64,000 bases of DNA from an uncultured Flavobacteriales bacterium (GTDB taxonomy: Bacteria; Bacteroidota; Bacteroidia; Flavobacteriales_D; Parvicellaceae): NCBI GenBank assembly GCA_943787725.1, contig CALSNM010000005.1, positions 1 through 64,000 of the forward strand, read 5' to 3'. The translations under genes were made by a program, and so were the position numbers. The notes beneath the pieces were generated by a model. That model did no database searches. It was not told the origin of the DNA and worked only from the letters and a program-made list of their open reading frames with translations. Below, one piece after another: positions 28,079 through 37,424 of the stretch (position 1 is its first letter; each line of letters begins with the position of its first letter).

Positions 28079-29218
28079 TTATAATTCGTAAAATTCTTTT
28101 ATCAAAGTTGTTATCGAATTTATATCTTCTTTAGTCAACCCATAATAAAATGGCAGACGAACAAGGCAATCAGCATAAAAATCGCAACATGGCAAATCTC
28201 TTCCATCGTGCTTTTCTAGATAATAAGGACTACTGTGCAAACTTAAATAATGGAAAACTGCATTTACATCATTTTTATTTAAATAATAAATAAGGTTGTT
28301 TCTCTCTTCTGAGCTATTACATACCAGATAGAACATATGAGCATTATTGGAAGCATGGATTGGAATATCAGGTAATCTTACGCCTTTATTTTTTAGTATC
28401 TCCAAGGAATTATAATAAGTTGACCAAATTCTTTTCCTCTGTGATTGAATATTACTCAATTCTTCTAATTGCGCATAAAGAAATGCACTTACAACCTCTG
28501 ATGGCAAAAATGAAGAACCTATATCAACCCATCCATATTTATCCACTTCTCCTCTCCAAAAAGCCGCTCTATTAGTACCTTTTTCCCATATTATTTCTGC
28601 TCTTTGTTGTAGCGCTTTGTCATTTATAACGAGCATTCCACCTTCACCAGAAATTAAATTCTTCGTTTCATGAAAAGAAAAAGTAGCTAAATGACCAATC
28701 GACCCCAAAGGTCTATCCTTATAAAAAGAATCAATTGCCTGGGCAGCATCCTCAATTACAAACAAATTATATTTCGCAGAAAGTGCCATAATTTCATCCA
28801 TATCACAGGCTACCCCCGCATAATGAACAGGAACGATGGCTTTTGTTTTGGGAGTAATTAAAGCCTCTAATTCTTCCACGTTAATATTTGGATTTCCTGG
28901 ACAAGAATCCGCAAATACTACCTTTGCTCCTCTTAAAATAAATGCGTTTGCAGTACTCGTAAATGTATAAGAAGGTATAATTATTTCATCGCCTGGCTCA
29001 ACACCTATTAATAAAGCACACATTTCCAGCGCATCCGTGCAACTCGTTGTGAGTAAGCACTTTGAAAATCCATAGTTCTCTTGAAAAAAAGTATGACATA
29101 GATGAGTATACTTGCCATTCCCAGACAATTTACCGGAATCAACTGCATCATAAATATAATGCGTCTCTTTCCCTGTTAAATGAGGAACATTAAAAGGTAT
29201 TCTATTCTTGCTTTGCAT
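28079..29218 (-). CDS. wecE: dTDP-4-amino-4,6-dideoxy-hexose transaminase (WecE/RffA type)
   Basis: A 379-residue PLP aminotransferase of the DegT/DnrJ/EryC1/StrS class. PLP-binding residues are visible: TTSCTDALEM, FVIEDAAQAI (Asp157) and the Schiff-base lysine K186 in FSFHETKNLISGEGG, a motif typical of the WecE/RffA branch that makes dTDP-4-amino-4,6-dideoxygalactose from the 4-keto sugar with glutamate. The N-terminus IPFNVPHLTGKE also fits that branch. The genes for the dTDP-glucose precursors (rmlA, rmlB) are not in the window and must lie elsewhere. The amino group is a natural substrate for the PglD-type acyltransferase encoded upstream in the same transcript. Its start overlaps the acyltransferase gene by 17 bp. 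Confidence 0.85.
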   Translation of the reverse strand: MQSKNRIPFNVPHLTGKETHYIYDAVDSGKLSGNGKYTHLCHTFFQENYGFSKCLLTTSCTDALEMCALLIGVEPGDEIIIPSYTFTSTANAFILRGAKVVFADSCPGNPNINVEELEALITPKTKAIVPVHYAGVACDMDEIMALSAKYNLFVIEDAAQAIDSFYKDRPLGSIGHLATFSFHETKNLISGEGGMLVINDKALQQRAEIIWEKGTNRAAFWRGEVDKYGWVDIGSSFLPSEVVSAFLYAQLEELSNIQSQRKRIWSTYYNSLEILKNKGVRLPDIPIHASNNAHMFYLVCNSSEERNNLIYYLNKNDVNAVFHYLSLHSSPYYLEKHDGRDLPCCDFYADCLVRLPFYYGLTKEDINSITTLIKEFYEL

Positions 29219-30335
29219 CTTCTCCCGATGTTACAATCGTATATTTCTTTTTAAATGAAAGAAACCTTTTCTCCATATAATTATAGCTAATCCAAGAAAC
29301 TATTCCTGTTAATCCAAATACTGCAATATACAACACAAAATTAAACAAAACTGTGTTTTCCACATCGACAATTTTTTCAAGGTTTGCAATTACCACAAAA
29401 CATATGAAGCTATGATAAACATAAAGTCCAAACGATATTTCGCCTCCTTTGTGAAAAAAGGATCCTGATAGTTTCAACAAACTTTTTTTATTTCCTCCCA
29501 AATTCAATAAAATCAATGCAAACAACATCGAAATATATTGATTAAAAAACATGCTATTTCTCTGGAAGTAAATCACTACAATTAAAAGTAAAAATGAAAT
29601 AATTTGAGTGATTTTAGAAAAAAAGTATTTTACACAATTCTCTTTTCGATAAAAAAATAAATAAGCGAATACACCACCTATTGCCATGCAATCAATTCTA
29701 AAGAACTTAAAAAAATTGAATAGCGTCAATGGAATATTCGACTCAGTATAAAAACTTAACCTAACCAGACCAAATCGCAAAAGAGCCATTGCAATTATTA
29801 CAGTGAATAAAAGCAACAATATCTTTTTAAAATATTTTAACAGCACTGGCCAAATTAAATAAAACTGTTCCTCCACGCCGATACTCCATAGCGGAGAAAT
29901 AAATGGGACTATAGGAAAAGAAATCATCGCTACATTGGGCATCATAAAAGCAAAACATAGAACCACGCCACCATAATTCTCTTGAAGGTTTTCGGTTCCA
30001 GGAACAGGTAAAATAAAATGAAGGAAAACAAAAGAAATGATAATCATAAAATAATATAATGGCCAAATCCTCAAGATACGCCTAATATAAAATTTCCTCA
30101 CATCAATAGTTTTAACCAAATCTTTTTCAGCTAACAATAGGTATGTAATCAGAAAACCGCTGAGAACAAAAAATAGTGTAACTCCCATTCCTCCCAGCTC
30201 TTTTACCAAAGGAACATTATATATATTTGGAAAATGGTAGATCGTTTTAATTTGTTCAATATGATGAACAATAACAGCTAGTGCAGCTATTAAACGAATG
30301 CCATTAAAGCCCTCAAAATAAACAATGTTTTTCAC
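29202..30335 (-). CDS. Membrane-bound acyltransferase family 3 (OafA-like)
   Basis: A 377-residue protein with about ten transmembrane segments. It starts with the family signature FNGIRLIAALAVIVHHIEQ (catalytic His), and continues GGMGVTLFFVLSGFLITYLL, RRILRIWPLYYF and SPLWSIGVEEQFYLIWPVLL. It should move an acyl group (commonly acetyl) onto a sugar of the glycan across the membrane. It lacks the extra SGNH domain of the longer OafA proteins. Upstream, 319 bp without a gene separate it from the propeller protein, so a new transcript may begin here: a TATGTTTG element (- strand) lies at 30349-30356, very near the start codon. Confidence 0.85.
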   Translation of the reverse strand: MKNIVYFEGFNGIRLIAALAVIVHHIEQIKTIYHFPNIYNVPLVKELGGMGVTLFFVLSGFLITYLLLAEKDLVKTIDVRKFYIRRILRIWPLYYFMIIISFVFLHFILPVPGTENLQENYGGVVLCFAFMMPNVAMISFPIVPFISPLWSIGVEEQFYLIWPVLLKYFKKILLLLFTVIIAMALLRFGLVRLSFYTESNIPLTLFNFFKFFRIDCMAIGGVFAYLFFYRKENCVKYFFSKITQIISFLLLIVVIYFQRNSMFFNQYISMLFALILLNLGGNKKSLLKLSGSFFHKGGEISFGLYVYHSFICFVVIANLEKIVDVENTVLFNFVLYIAVFGLTGIVSWISYNYMEKRFLSFKKKYTIVTSGEDAKQE

Positions 30336-30654
30336 TGAGCGAATGTAACAAACATAATAGAATAAAAAATACTGCCAGACATATTGATTTAATTTAACAT
30401 CTTCTTAGTATAAAAATTATTTCTCTATATAAATAATGGCAATAGAGCTGGTGAATAAACATGAGGATTAAGTTTTCGTAACTTGGTTCGTAGATTCTAA
30501 TTTTATTTATAGAAAATAGCATAAAATCTTAAACATATTGATCAAACAAGAAGCTGAACTTACCAACATTATTTTACAGCATTTTTTAATGATACCTAAG
30601 AAGGTACTTTTAGCAGCTAAGTTTAACTAAATATTGATTAATTTTTTAAAAATA
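30336..30654. other. Gene-free interval inside the polysaccharide locus
   Basis: No frame here looks coding in either direction. Read on the - strand (the direction of the surrounding genes) it follows the stop of the propeller gene with an AT-rich run, a short inverted repeat (TACCT-AAGA-AGGTA, 30591-30604 approximately) and, near the next gene, a TATGTTTG -7-like element at 30349-30356. It may therefore hold a weak terminator and a promoter, dividing the locus into two transcripts. Confidence 0.4.
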
Positions 30655-31560
30655 TTATTTTTTCAAGACCGCTATACCAAATCCTTGTTCACCGTGCGAA
30701 TTTCCATTATATAGCATAAACCGTTCTCCTTTATGATCAAATACAAAGGGATAACAAATCATTTCTGAATCCCAACCTGATTTAGAAATATCAATTCCAA
30801 CTTCATCTAATTTGTTACTCCAATTAATTCCATCAAGACTAAAAGAATACCCAATTCTATATTTTCTTCCTGTACCATCACGATAAGAATACCACATATG
30901 GTAACCATCCTTATCAATAATTACAGAAGGTCTAGAAAAAGCCTGCGCTACCCCTAACGTATAAGGAATAGCTACTCCATGTTTAGCCCAGCTCTCACCA
31001 TCTTTAGAAGTTGCATACTTTATTACATGCAGCATCTCACCATTTTCAGTATACCATTCAATAGTAGAGCCATACCACATCTTATAGATTCCTTCATGCA
31101 AAATAACAAAAGGATAGGACAAACTTACCTTATCTTCTTCATCTACACCCATAAAGGCACTTTCGGGATTTAGTTTCAATTCTTTTTTATGAATTAACTC
31201 TAATCTACCTATATCCCCTCTCCAATGATCATCACCAACAATTTGCCATCCCATAAACAAAATGTAATCTTTAGCATCTAAACCTTTATAAACATTTCCA
31301 ATACTAATTCCATGCGAATAAAAACTTCCTTGATCTCCATATATCGACAATGCGTCTTTACAGACATGTTTTACAGATAGTTTCTTTATATCAATATCAA
31401 CAAAAGAAACAGAAGATTTATTCGATAGATCTCTTCCACTATAAAATACTCTGAAAACATCATCTTTTAGATGAATAGCTAACGGATTAGCTGCATGGCT
31501 TGCTAAAAATGTGTTATTATTCTCAACTTTAAATATTTGGCCTAGTTTTATCCATTTCAT
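30655..31560 (-). CDS. Glycosidase-like five-bladed beta-propeller protein
   Basis: A 301-residue cytoplasmic protein without signal peptide. Repeating blades with PFVILHEGIYKMWYGS, RPSVIIDKDGYHMWYSYRDG, RIGYSFSLDGINWSN and YPFVFDHKGERFMLYNG resemble the five-bladed propellers of glycoside hydrolase families 32, 43 and 130. I cannot identify the catalytic acids with confidence, so it could be a hydrolase, phosphorylase or sugar-binding protein. Genes of this kind occur in O-antigen clusters with formyl- or acyl-sugar genes. It ends the run of genes beginning with the PhyH and PglD-type proteins, 2 bp after the latter. Confidence 0.65.
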   Translation of the reverse strand: MKWIKLGQIFKVENNNTFLASHAANPLAIHLKDDVFRVFYSGRDLSNKSSVSFVDIDIKKLSVKHVCKDALSIYGDQGSFYSHGISIGNVYKGLDAKDYILFMGWQIVGDDHWRGDIGRLELIHKKELKLNPESAFMGVDEEDKVSLSYPFVILHEGIYKMWYGSTIEWYTENGEMLHVIKYATSKDGESWAKHGVAIPYTLGVAQAFSRPSVIIDKDGYHMWYSYRDGTGRKYRIGYSFSLDGINWSNKLDEVGIDISKSGWDSEMICYPFVFDHKGERFMLYNGNSHGEQGFGIAVLKK

Positions 31561-31562
31561 CC

Positions 31563-32232
31563 CTATGAAATTTTAAGATCCAAGCTTTTTTTATTCATCT
31601 TAAATGGCTTTTGCGCAAGGTAAACACTTTCCTCATCTGTATTTTTCATTATAGTAGCACCTGCACCTATAAGAGAATAGGCCCCAACTAAAATTCCATC
31701 TCTAAATGTAGAGTTGACTCCTAAAAAGCAATTATTCTCAATTACGGTAAAACCAGAAATCACAACATGGGAAGTTATAAAACAATGATCGCATATTTGA
31801 GCATCATGACCTATATGATTACCTGACCAAAATACGTTATTGCTTCCGATTTTCACAAAAGGCTGAATTGTGTTATCTTCCAAAATTAGATTATTATCCC
31901 CTAGTTTTTCTTGTGAAAAAAACGAACATTTTGAGCTAATATAATTAGGTAAATAATACCCCCTTTTTCTTTGAAAGATTATACATTTTCTCTCTTACTT
32001 TATTCATACTGTTATAACCTATCGCCACAAATACATCATAATCTGAAGCTGGATATTTTTTTTCCAAAGTAGTAAAATCCACCACTGGGAGCCCACAAAA
32101 AACGTTATCATCGATGAATTTCGCATCTACACTAAACGCAACCACATTATAGTCAGAATCATTCTCGAAATAATAATGTGCTAATTTAGCATTACTTGTA
32201 TTTCCAATAATCACTAATTTATTATTTTTCAT
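31563..32232 (-). CDS. PglD/NeuD-type sugar N- or O-acyltransferase (one frameshift)
   Basis: The first frame (from 32232) has the Rossmann-like N-domain KLVIIGNTSNAKLAHYYF and VVAFSVDAKFI typical of PglD/NeuD proteins; the second (31883-31563) has the left-handed beta-helix with VKIGSNNVFWSGNHIGHDAQ, FITSHVVISGFTVIENNCFLG and GAGATIMKNT. Removing one base in the run of five C at 31959-31963 joins them through KKKGYYLPNYISSKC, giving about 223 residues, the usual family length. The catalytic His sits in GHDAQI. Such enzymes acetylate an amino or hydroxyl group of a nucleotide sugar; the WecE product is a good candidate. The N-terminus overlaps the PhyH gene by 11 bp. Confidence 0.75.
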
Positions 32233-33049
32233 TCCGTTGCTTTACTCTTTGTAATCGTTCTTTTCGATATTCTAAAACTGAATCTGGTCTTTCATATTTA
32301 TATCCTAATAGTTCATAGAGCTGTTCATTTTCTGAATATTTCCCTTTTAATAACCTTGGTAAATTTATTTGCTGAGCAAGAATAGGACTTGTAAAAACAT
32401 GGTTTATCCCGTATCTATCTAGTTTTGATGAATTATTACCTGCCTTATGATATAACCAACTATCAAAAATAATTACATCTCCCGAATTAAGCTCAGGTTG
32501 AATTTGATTTTCTTCTAAAAAGCCGAGGCTGGGAAATTTTTCAAACTTATGACTATAAGGAAGAAATATAGTGCCTCCTGTTTCTTTAGTGAATGGAGAC
32601 AAACAATAAAACGCATTCATTGATATAGGCCTACTTAATGTATACTCTTGATATGGAATATCCCTATGCCAAGATGCCTGGTGGTGTTCGACATTAGCCC
32701 TATTGATAATGCTATTTTGCAATTGCAACACATAGTTCTCACCAAGTATTGCCCGTATTATCTGATGTATTTTGGGCTCTGTAATTAATGAGAGGAAGCT
32801 TTCATCATACGCAAATGGCGCCCTTACTATATCTAATTCAGAAATTTCGCCTAATTCAATCTTTCCAAACTCTCTTTCTTGATTGACATAAACTTCTTCC
32901 AATGATTTTTTAAACTTTTCAATAACCTCTGAAGGTATTACATCTGTTAATATAGTATATCCTCTGAGGCGAATATTCTCTAAATGTCTATCTAGTGCTG
33001 CTTCGCTTGACTCAATAGAACTTATTCCATATTGTTTAACCATAATCAC
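32222..33049 (-). CDS. PhyH-type Fe(II)/2-oxoglutarate dioxygenase
   Basis: A 275-residue protein of the phytanoyl-CoA dioxygenase family. The iron facial triad is present: His128 and Asp130 in ASWHRDIPYQ, and His201 in SWLYHKAGNN; Arg212 (KLDRYGINHVF) should bind the carboxylate of 2-oxoglutarate. Members hydroxylate or otherwise oxidise small substrates and are found in sugar and natural-product clusters. Here it is tightly packed between a methyltransferase (4-bp overlap) and the PglD-type gene, so a hydroxylation of the sugar or of an acyl side-chain precursor is a reasonable guess. Substrate unknown. Confidence 0.75.
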   Translation of the reverse strand: MIMVKQYGISSIESSEAALDRHLENIRLRGYTILTDVIPSEVIEKFKKSLEEVYVNQEREFGKIELGEISELDIVRAPFAYDESFLSLITEPKIHQIIRAILGENYVLQLQNSIINRANVEHHQASWHRDIPYQEYTLSRPISMNAFYCLSPFTKETGGTIFLPYSHKFEKFPSLGFLEENQIQPELNSGDVIIFDSWLYHKAGNNSSKLDRYGINHVFTSPILAQQINLPRLLKGKYSENEQLYELLGYKYERPDSVLEYRKERLQRVKQRNEK

Positions 33050-33822
33050 CTTTTTTCAAGTTCACCATAAATAACCATATTGTTTTTATTTTTCCCAAAC
33101 ATTTTTTGAAGAACATGGAATGGGTACATAGCAATAGGGTTAAGAATCAAATTAAATACCTTAGGAAAGGTTGTTTTGTATTGAACATCTCTATTTCCTG
33201 TATATACAGTTTTTTCCTGTTGACTTAATTTTAATTTATCGCTTTCATTTTTCTTAACCAAGCTATTCGAAATACCAAAAACAACATTTGAAAGTGGATA
33301 GGTAAGTCCAGTAAGCCTTTTTACCTGTAAATCATACTTTGTTGCCATTAAGTTAAAATCGTGAAATTCATATCTTTTAATGTGACCTGCTATTTCATCT
33401 TCAATTCCCCAGTGCTTCATTGAGGAGGGAACCAACGAAATAATAACTCCTCCATCATTTAAAATTTCATGACATTTTTTAAAATACTGATCTAAAAGTT
33501 CGTCTGACATGTGCTCTATTACCATACAGGAAATTATTATATCAGCCTTTAAAGCTTGATTAGTAGTAATAAAATTTTCATTATTTACGGTATATTTCCC
33601 CGAATGAATAAAAACTTGGTTATGTTTCTCGTTATTTGCGCAAGCAGATTCATTCAAATCAAATCCAATTCCTTCGAATCCTTTATTCAAAAAAATTTCA
33701 GAAACATATCCATTACCCGATCCTATTTCTATAAAACTTTTTTTACCAATGCCTCTTAATCCATTCAACCTTTCCTTTAGGAATAAATACTGTAATATGT
33801 TTCCAGGAGGTAAGCCAATCAC
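33046..33822 (-). CDS. Class I SAM-dependent methyltransferase
   Basis: A 258-residue protein with the SAM-binding motif FIEIGSGNGYVSEIF near residues 30-45, GIGFDLNESA as the acidic post-I loop, ADIIISCMVIEHMSDELLDQYF and GGVIISLVPSS. This is the methyltransferase type 11/12 fold. The target may be a sugar hydroxyl, an amine or a carboxyl in the glycan. It overlaps both neighbours by 4 bp, so it is translated together with the PhyH and GT2 proteins. No membrane segment was seen. Confidence 0.8.
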   Translation of the reverse strand: MIGLPPGNILQYLFLKERLNGLRGIGKKSFIEIGSGNGYVSEIFLNKGFEGIGFDLNESACANNEKHNQVFIHSGKYTVNNENFITTNQALKADIIISCMVIEHMSDELLDQYFKKCHEILNDGGVIISLVPSSMKHWGIEDEIAGHIKRYEFHDFNLMATKYDLQVKRLTGLTYPLSNVVFGISNSLVKKNESDKLKLSQQEKTVYTGNRDVQYKTTFPKVFNLILNPIAMYPFHVLQKMFGKNKNNMVIYGELEKR

Positions 33823-34754
33823 AAGTTAATTGTTTTATCAATTACATATTGTGGCCGTTGCTTTACCTGTTCAAACACTTTTCCTAAGTATAAGCCCAAA
33901 ACCCCAATTGCCATTAACAACAATCCGGTAGAAAAGAGTATCAAAACAAACATACTAGCCCAACCAGACTGAAACCCTGAAACAAAATACTTAATAACAA
34001 CCACTAGAATTGCAATCATGGAAAAAGCAGAAAATAGAAACCCAAGATATATACTCAACCGAAGAAGTTTATCCGATTGATAAACAATTCCTACAATAGC
34101 ATGCTCCATCAACTTTTTAAAAGTATAGGAACTCTTTCCTTCCATGCGCTCTCGATGTTTTATAGTTACATAACTTGCTTTGAACCCTAGCCACCTTAAA
34201 ACCATTAAATAATGAAATTGGTAATCATTATATTGGTTAAATGCATTTACCACCTTTCTTGAAATCAAACTAAACGAACCGATATTTGAACTTGTTTTAC
34301 TACGATCTGATTCCACTAAGAAATTAAAAATACTAGTAAAAATTGAAGCTGTAATATTTTTAAATTTTGAATGTGATCTTTTTTCTTTTTGAGCATACAC
34401 TATTTCATTTCCCTTTTGCCACTCTTCAACAAGCGCATGAAAATAAATAGGGTCATCCTGTAAATCACAATCCATAACAATACAGCAATCTCCCTCCGAT
34501 AATTCTAGACCAGATTTTATAGCTATATGTTGACCAAAATTTCGACTAAAGCGGACTCCCTTAACTTTATTATTTCTATTAGCAACTTTGCAAATAACAT
34601 CCCATGAACTATCAGGACTACAATCTTCTATCAAGATTATCTCGAAGTTTACGGTGATTTTAATCAACTCTGCCTCTATTCTGGCAACAAGTTTCTCAAT
34701 GATTTTTTCAGCTTTATAAACTGGCACCACCACTGATATAATAGAATTTTCCAT
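33819..34754 (-). CDS. Membrane-anchored glycosyltransferase family 2 (DPM1/ArnC-like)
   Basis: A 311-residue protein: N-terminal GT-A domain with ISVVVPVYKAEKIIEKL, ILIEDCSPDSSWDV, GVRFSRNFGQHIAIKSGL, VMDCDLQDDPIYF (metal-binding DXD) and KHRERMEGKSSYTFKKL, followed by two transmembrane helices near residues 232-255 and 268-290. This arrangement is that of polyprenyl-phosphate sugar transferases such as ArnC and GtrB, which load a sugar on undecaprenyl phosphate. It may supply a lipid-linked sugar for periplasmic decoration. Its 3' end overlaps the methyltransferase gene and its start abuts the WbqC gene. Confidence 0.85.
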   Translation of the reverse strand: MENSIISVVVPVYKAEKIIEKLVARIEAELIKITVNFEIILIEDCSPDSSWDVICKVANRNNKVKGVRFSRNFGQHIAIKSGLELSEGDCCIVMDCDLQDDPIYFHALVEEWQKGNEIVYAQKEKRSHSKFKNITASIFTSIFNFLVESDRSKTSSNIGSFSLISRKVVNAFNQYNDYQFHYLMVLRWLGFKASYVTIKHRERMEGKSSYTFKKLMEHAIVGIVYQSDKLLRLSIYLGFLFSAFSMIAILVVVIKYFVSGFQSGWASMFVLILFSTGLLLMAIGVLGLYLGKVFEQVKQRPQYVIDKTINL

Positions 34755-35452
34755 TAGTTGCTTTTAATGCATTTCAAATAATCACAAGCATTTATCCCTT
34801 CGTTAAAAATCAAGTCTAATATACTCACTCCATGCTCAAAACCCTCATAAAGTTGATTATATTCTGGATAACTCGAATAATCCAAGAAGTTAATCTCTAA
34901 ACCTTTATCTGCAAACAAAGATTCATCCATATAATTTTTAGCGGCAGGCCCTGTTATATAGTCAGTAGCATTTAACTCTAGACATATATTCACCAACTTT
35001 TCAGTTTGATTACCTTTCAACTCAAACTCCTTGGACCGTATAAACTCAGTAGTAATTCCTAATTTAACACAAATTGCCTTTAAAAAATAAAAATTGATTT
35101 CACTTAAATAGTCTTCTTCGCATTTCAAATATAAATCTTTAATAAAAAATTCATTTTCTTCAAAGTATGCAGCTTTAGCATAGTTGTTCTTCAAAATATT
35201 CCAGTGATTTGCATTCCAATTGGCATCACTCACTTTAGTCTCATTTATTTTCTGCTCAAATTTACCTTTAACCTCTATTGGAACAGTCAACCATTTTAAA
35301 CCATTAGCCGTTTTGATTTTATTACGGTTTCTCCAATCTCTTTTGGTATATTGCATTTCATCATATAACACAAAAACATCCGCTTCACAGATTGCATCAA
35401 AGTACCCTTTCCATGGGATATAATTGGACTGTGTTATTAATACCTTTTTCAT
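34754..35452 (-). CDS. WbqC-family protein
   Basis: I placed the start at 35452 (MKKVLITQSNYIPWKGYF), 7 bp after the preceding stop; an upstream Met would intrude into the neighbour. The 232-residue protein has the WbqC-family signature SNYIPWKGYFDAICEADVFV and YTKRDWRNRNKIK, then WLTVPIE and LELNATDYITGPAAKNYMD. WbqC proteins occur in O-antigen and capsule loci across bacteria, probably handling amino-acid or acyl substituents of amino sugars, but the reaction is not settled. Its position beside PglD-, PhyH- and WecE-type genes fits an amino-sugar modification role. Confidence 0.8.
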   Translation of the reverse strand: MKKVLITQSNYIPWKGYFDAICEADVFVLYDEMQYTKRDWRNRNKIKTANGLKWLTVPIEVKGKFEQKINETKVSDANWNANHWNILKNNYAKAAYFEENEFFIKDLYLKCEEDYLSEINFYFLKAICVKLGITTEFIRSKEFELKGNQTEKLVNICLELNATDYITGPAAKNYMDESLFADKGLEINFLDYSSYPEYNQLYEGFEHGVSILDLIFNEGINACDYLKCIKSN

Positions 35453-35459
35453 TATAAAA

Positions 35460-37424
35460 TTAATCAAAGAGCCAAATTGATTTAAATTCACTTAATTTAA
35501 TCTCTTCTCCCTTTTGCTCCAATGTCATTTTCAAAACAGAATCAATTTTGAATGTCATTACAAATTTAATATTTAATACATCAATACACTCTAACAGATA
35601 ATCATTCTCAGGTTTTTCATTTTTATAAAAATAAATGTCTTTATTCGATTTATACGCCTTCGACACCTCTTTTTCATCTTCAGACATATCAGCATATAAT
35701 ATTCGAGAAGGTGTCATCGGCAATATTGCTAGAGAGCACATATAATATTTCATGTAATTGCAAGGTTGATATGTTGTTACCTGACGACTCTTTTTAGGAT
35801 AATCATTTAAATATTCCAACCCCACCATAAATGCTCCCTGTGCATTTTCAATTCGCGGTGCAACATAATTCATTATTACAATTTCTTCTGGACTCAATCG
35901 ATGAACATTCAAAAGATTTGACTGTGTCAAACTTGTGTAAGTTTGGTTTTTTACAAAAAATTTTGATTTAACTTTATTATGCAATGTCAAAAAACAAATC
36001 ACCGTTAACAACGCTATTCCAATTTTTTTTACGAGTTTATTATTAGTAGCTGTAATAAAGTAAATTAATGAAAATACAAACGAAAAAGATAAAAAGACAT
36101 TACCAGGATAGGCGAACTGATAAGCATTGTCCACATCGTAAAATAGCTGAAAGCACATTGTCCCTAAAAGAACAGCAATAATTGACACAATGACAATAAA
36201 TAATAATGGTGTACCAAATTCTGACTTATATTTTATCCTATACCAAAAAGTAACAATTAGCATCGGAATAAACATAATTGCTTGATTCAATATCATTAAA
36301 ATATAGGTACCTACAATCGCTTTCCAATTTTCTAAAACAAAATAAACACGGCTTTTTTCTGATAATCCTGCAGTTGCAAAATCAAAGGTTGTTATTTCAT
36401 TAAATTTTAAAAACCAAACGATAAATATACCAACAGCACCAAAAACAAGATATAACTTAAGGTATTCAAAATCTTTAATAGATAATCGCAATCTTTTGTA
36501 AAGGTAAACCGCCAAAGCAAAAAAGCCGGACAACCCCATAGCTATTGGAATTAAAATCACCGAAACGGGAACCATCAATAATAAAAGAATCAAGCCATTT
36601 CTATATTTCCCTCCTAAAATCGAGTAAATAACCGGAATAAAAAACACTAAATAGGTTATAAAATTTGGGCGACGCCAAACATTTGAAAAACTTGGAGATG
36701 TAACCGTAAAATGATCTAAAAAAAAGTTCCAATCAACCAATAAAAGGCAAAATAAGAACAGTAAATGATACCAGCTTACTTTATAAACCCTTTCCAAAAG
36801 AGCCAATCCTCCTAATAGAATTAAAACTTTCAATACTCCATACGTGCAATACTTTAATAAAATAATTGTCGACAAAGGCAGTAATTCACTCAAGATTGAT
36901 GTAAACCACAATTCGAAATAATGATAAAGGGTAACACCAGAAACATTTAATATCTCATTATAGTGGTGGTAATAATTTTCTGAACTACCTTCACCTAAAG
37001 CCTCCGAAATCTGAGAATAATAAATAACATCATTTTCAATGCTTAATGACAATACATATAAAAAGGACCCCAAACTCACTAACAATATTGAGGTAAGCAA
37101 CAAACCTAAATTATCTGGCTTCAATCGAAACTTAAATCCATCATATAAGTCTACCAAATATTGTTTTTTAAATAGGAAAAAATAACAGCTAGGAACAATT
37201 ACAAAAATCCAATTAATTGTAACTCCTCCAGTTTTCCAAATGGAGTAAATAATTACCATCAATATCATTCCACTTAATACCGAATGAAATAAGTTCGAAA
37301 TCTTGCCTTCTGTTGAATTACCTAAAAATAGTAAAGGGGAGAAAAACTGCCCCAGAAGAAACATAAGATAGATAACACAGCTATTAATGAATAATATTTG
37401 AATAAAATCTAATACCACCCTCAA
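35460..37424 (-). CDS. Large multi-pass membrane protein, possible GT-C-type enzyme
   Basis: A 654-residue protein with roughly thirteen to fifteen transmembrane helices over residues 1-480 and a soluble C-terminal part from about 500. A long early loop contains ISEALGEGSSENYYHHYNEI, rich in His and acidic residues, which is the kind of first loop where GT-C enzymes and Wzy-type polymerases carry catalytic residues. I do not recognise a named family. It may be a lipid-linked sugar transferase or a polymerase. It overlaps the acetyltransferase gene upstream by 4 bp and is followed by WbqC 7 bp later. Confidence 0.65.
   Translation of the reverse strand: MRVVLDFIQILFINSCVIYLMFLLGQFFSPLLFLGNSTEGKISNLFHSVLSGMILMVIIYSIWKTGGVTINWIFVIVPSCYFFLFKKQYLVDLYDGFKFRLKPDNLGLLLTSILLVSLGSFLYVLSLSIENDVIYYSQISEALGEGSSENYYHHYNEILNVSGVTLYHYFELWFTSILSELLPLSTIILLKYCTYGVLKVLILLGGLALLERVYKVSWYHLLFLFCLLLVDWNFFLDHFTVTSPSFSNVWRRPNFITYLVFFIPVIYSILGGKYRNGLILLLLMVPVSVILIPIAMGLSGFFALAVYLYKRLRLSIKDFEYLKLYLVFGAVGIFIVWFLKFNEITTFDFATAGLSEKSRVYFVLENWKAIVGTYILMILNQAIMFIPMLIVTFWYRIKYKSEFGTPLLFIVIVSIIAVLLGTMCFQLFYDVDNAYQFAYPGNVFLSFSFVFSLIYFITATNNKLVKKIGIALLTVICFLTLHNKVKSKFFVKNQTYTSLTQSNLLNVHRLSPEEIVIMNYVAPRIENAQGAFMVGLEYLNDYPKKSRQVTTYQPCNYMKYYMCSLAILPMTPSRILYADMSEDEKEVSKAYKSNKDIYFYKNEKPENDYLLECIDVLNIKFVMTFKIDSVLKMTLEQKGEEIKLSEFKSIWLFD

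Noticed and set aside
30379-30542. Two copies of ACATATTGAT in the gene-free interval
   Set aside because: Ten AT-rich bases, two copies 154 bp apart with no symmetry; can occur by chance.
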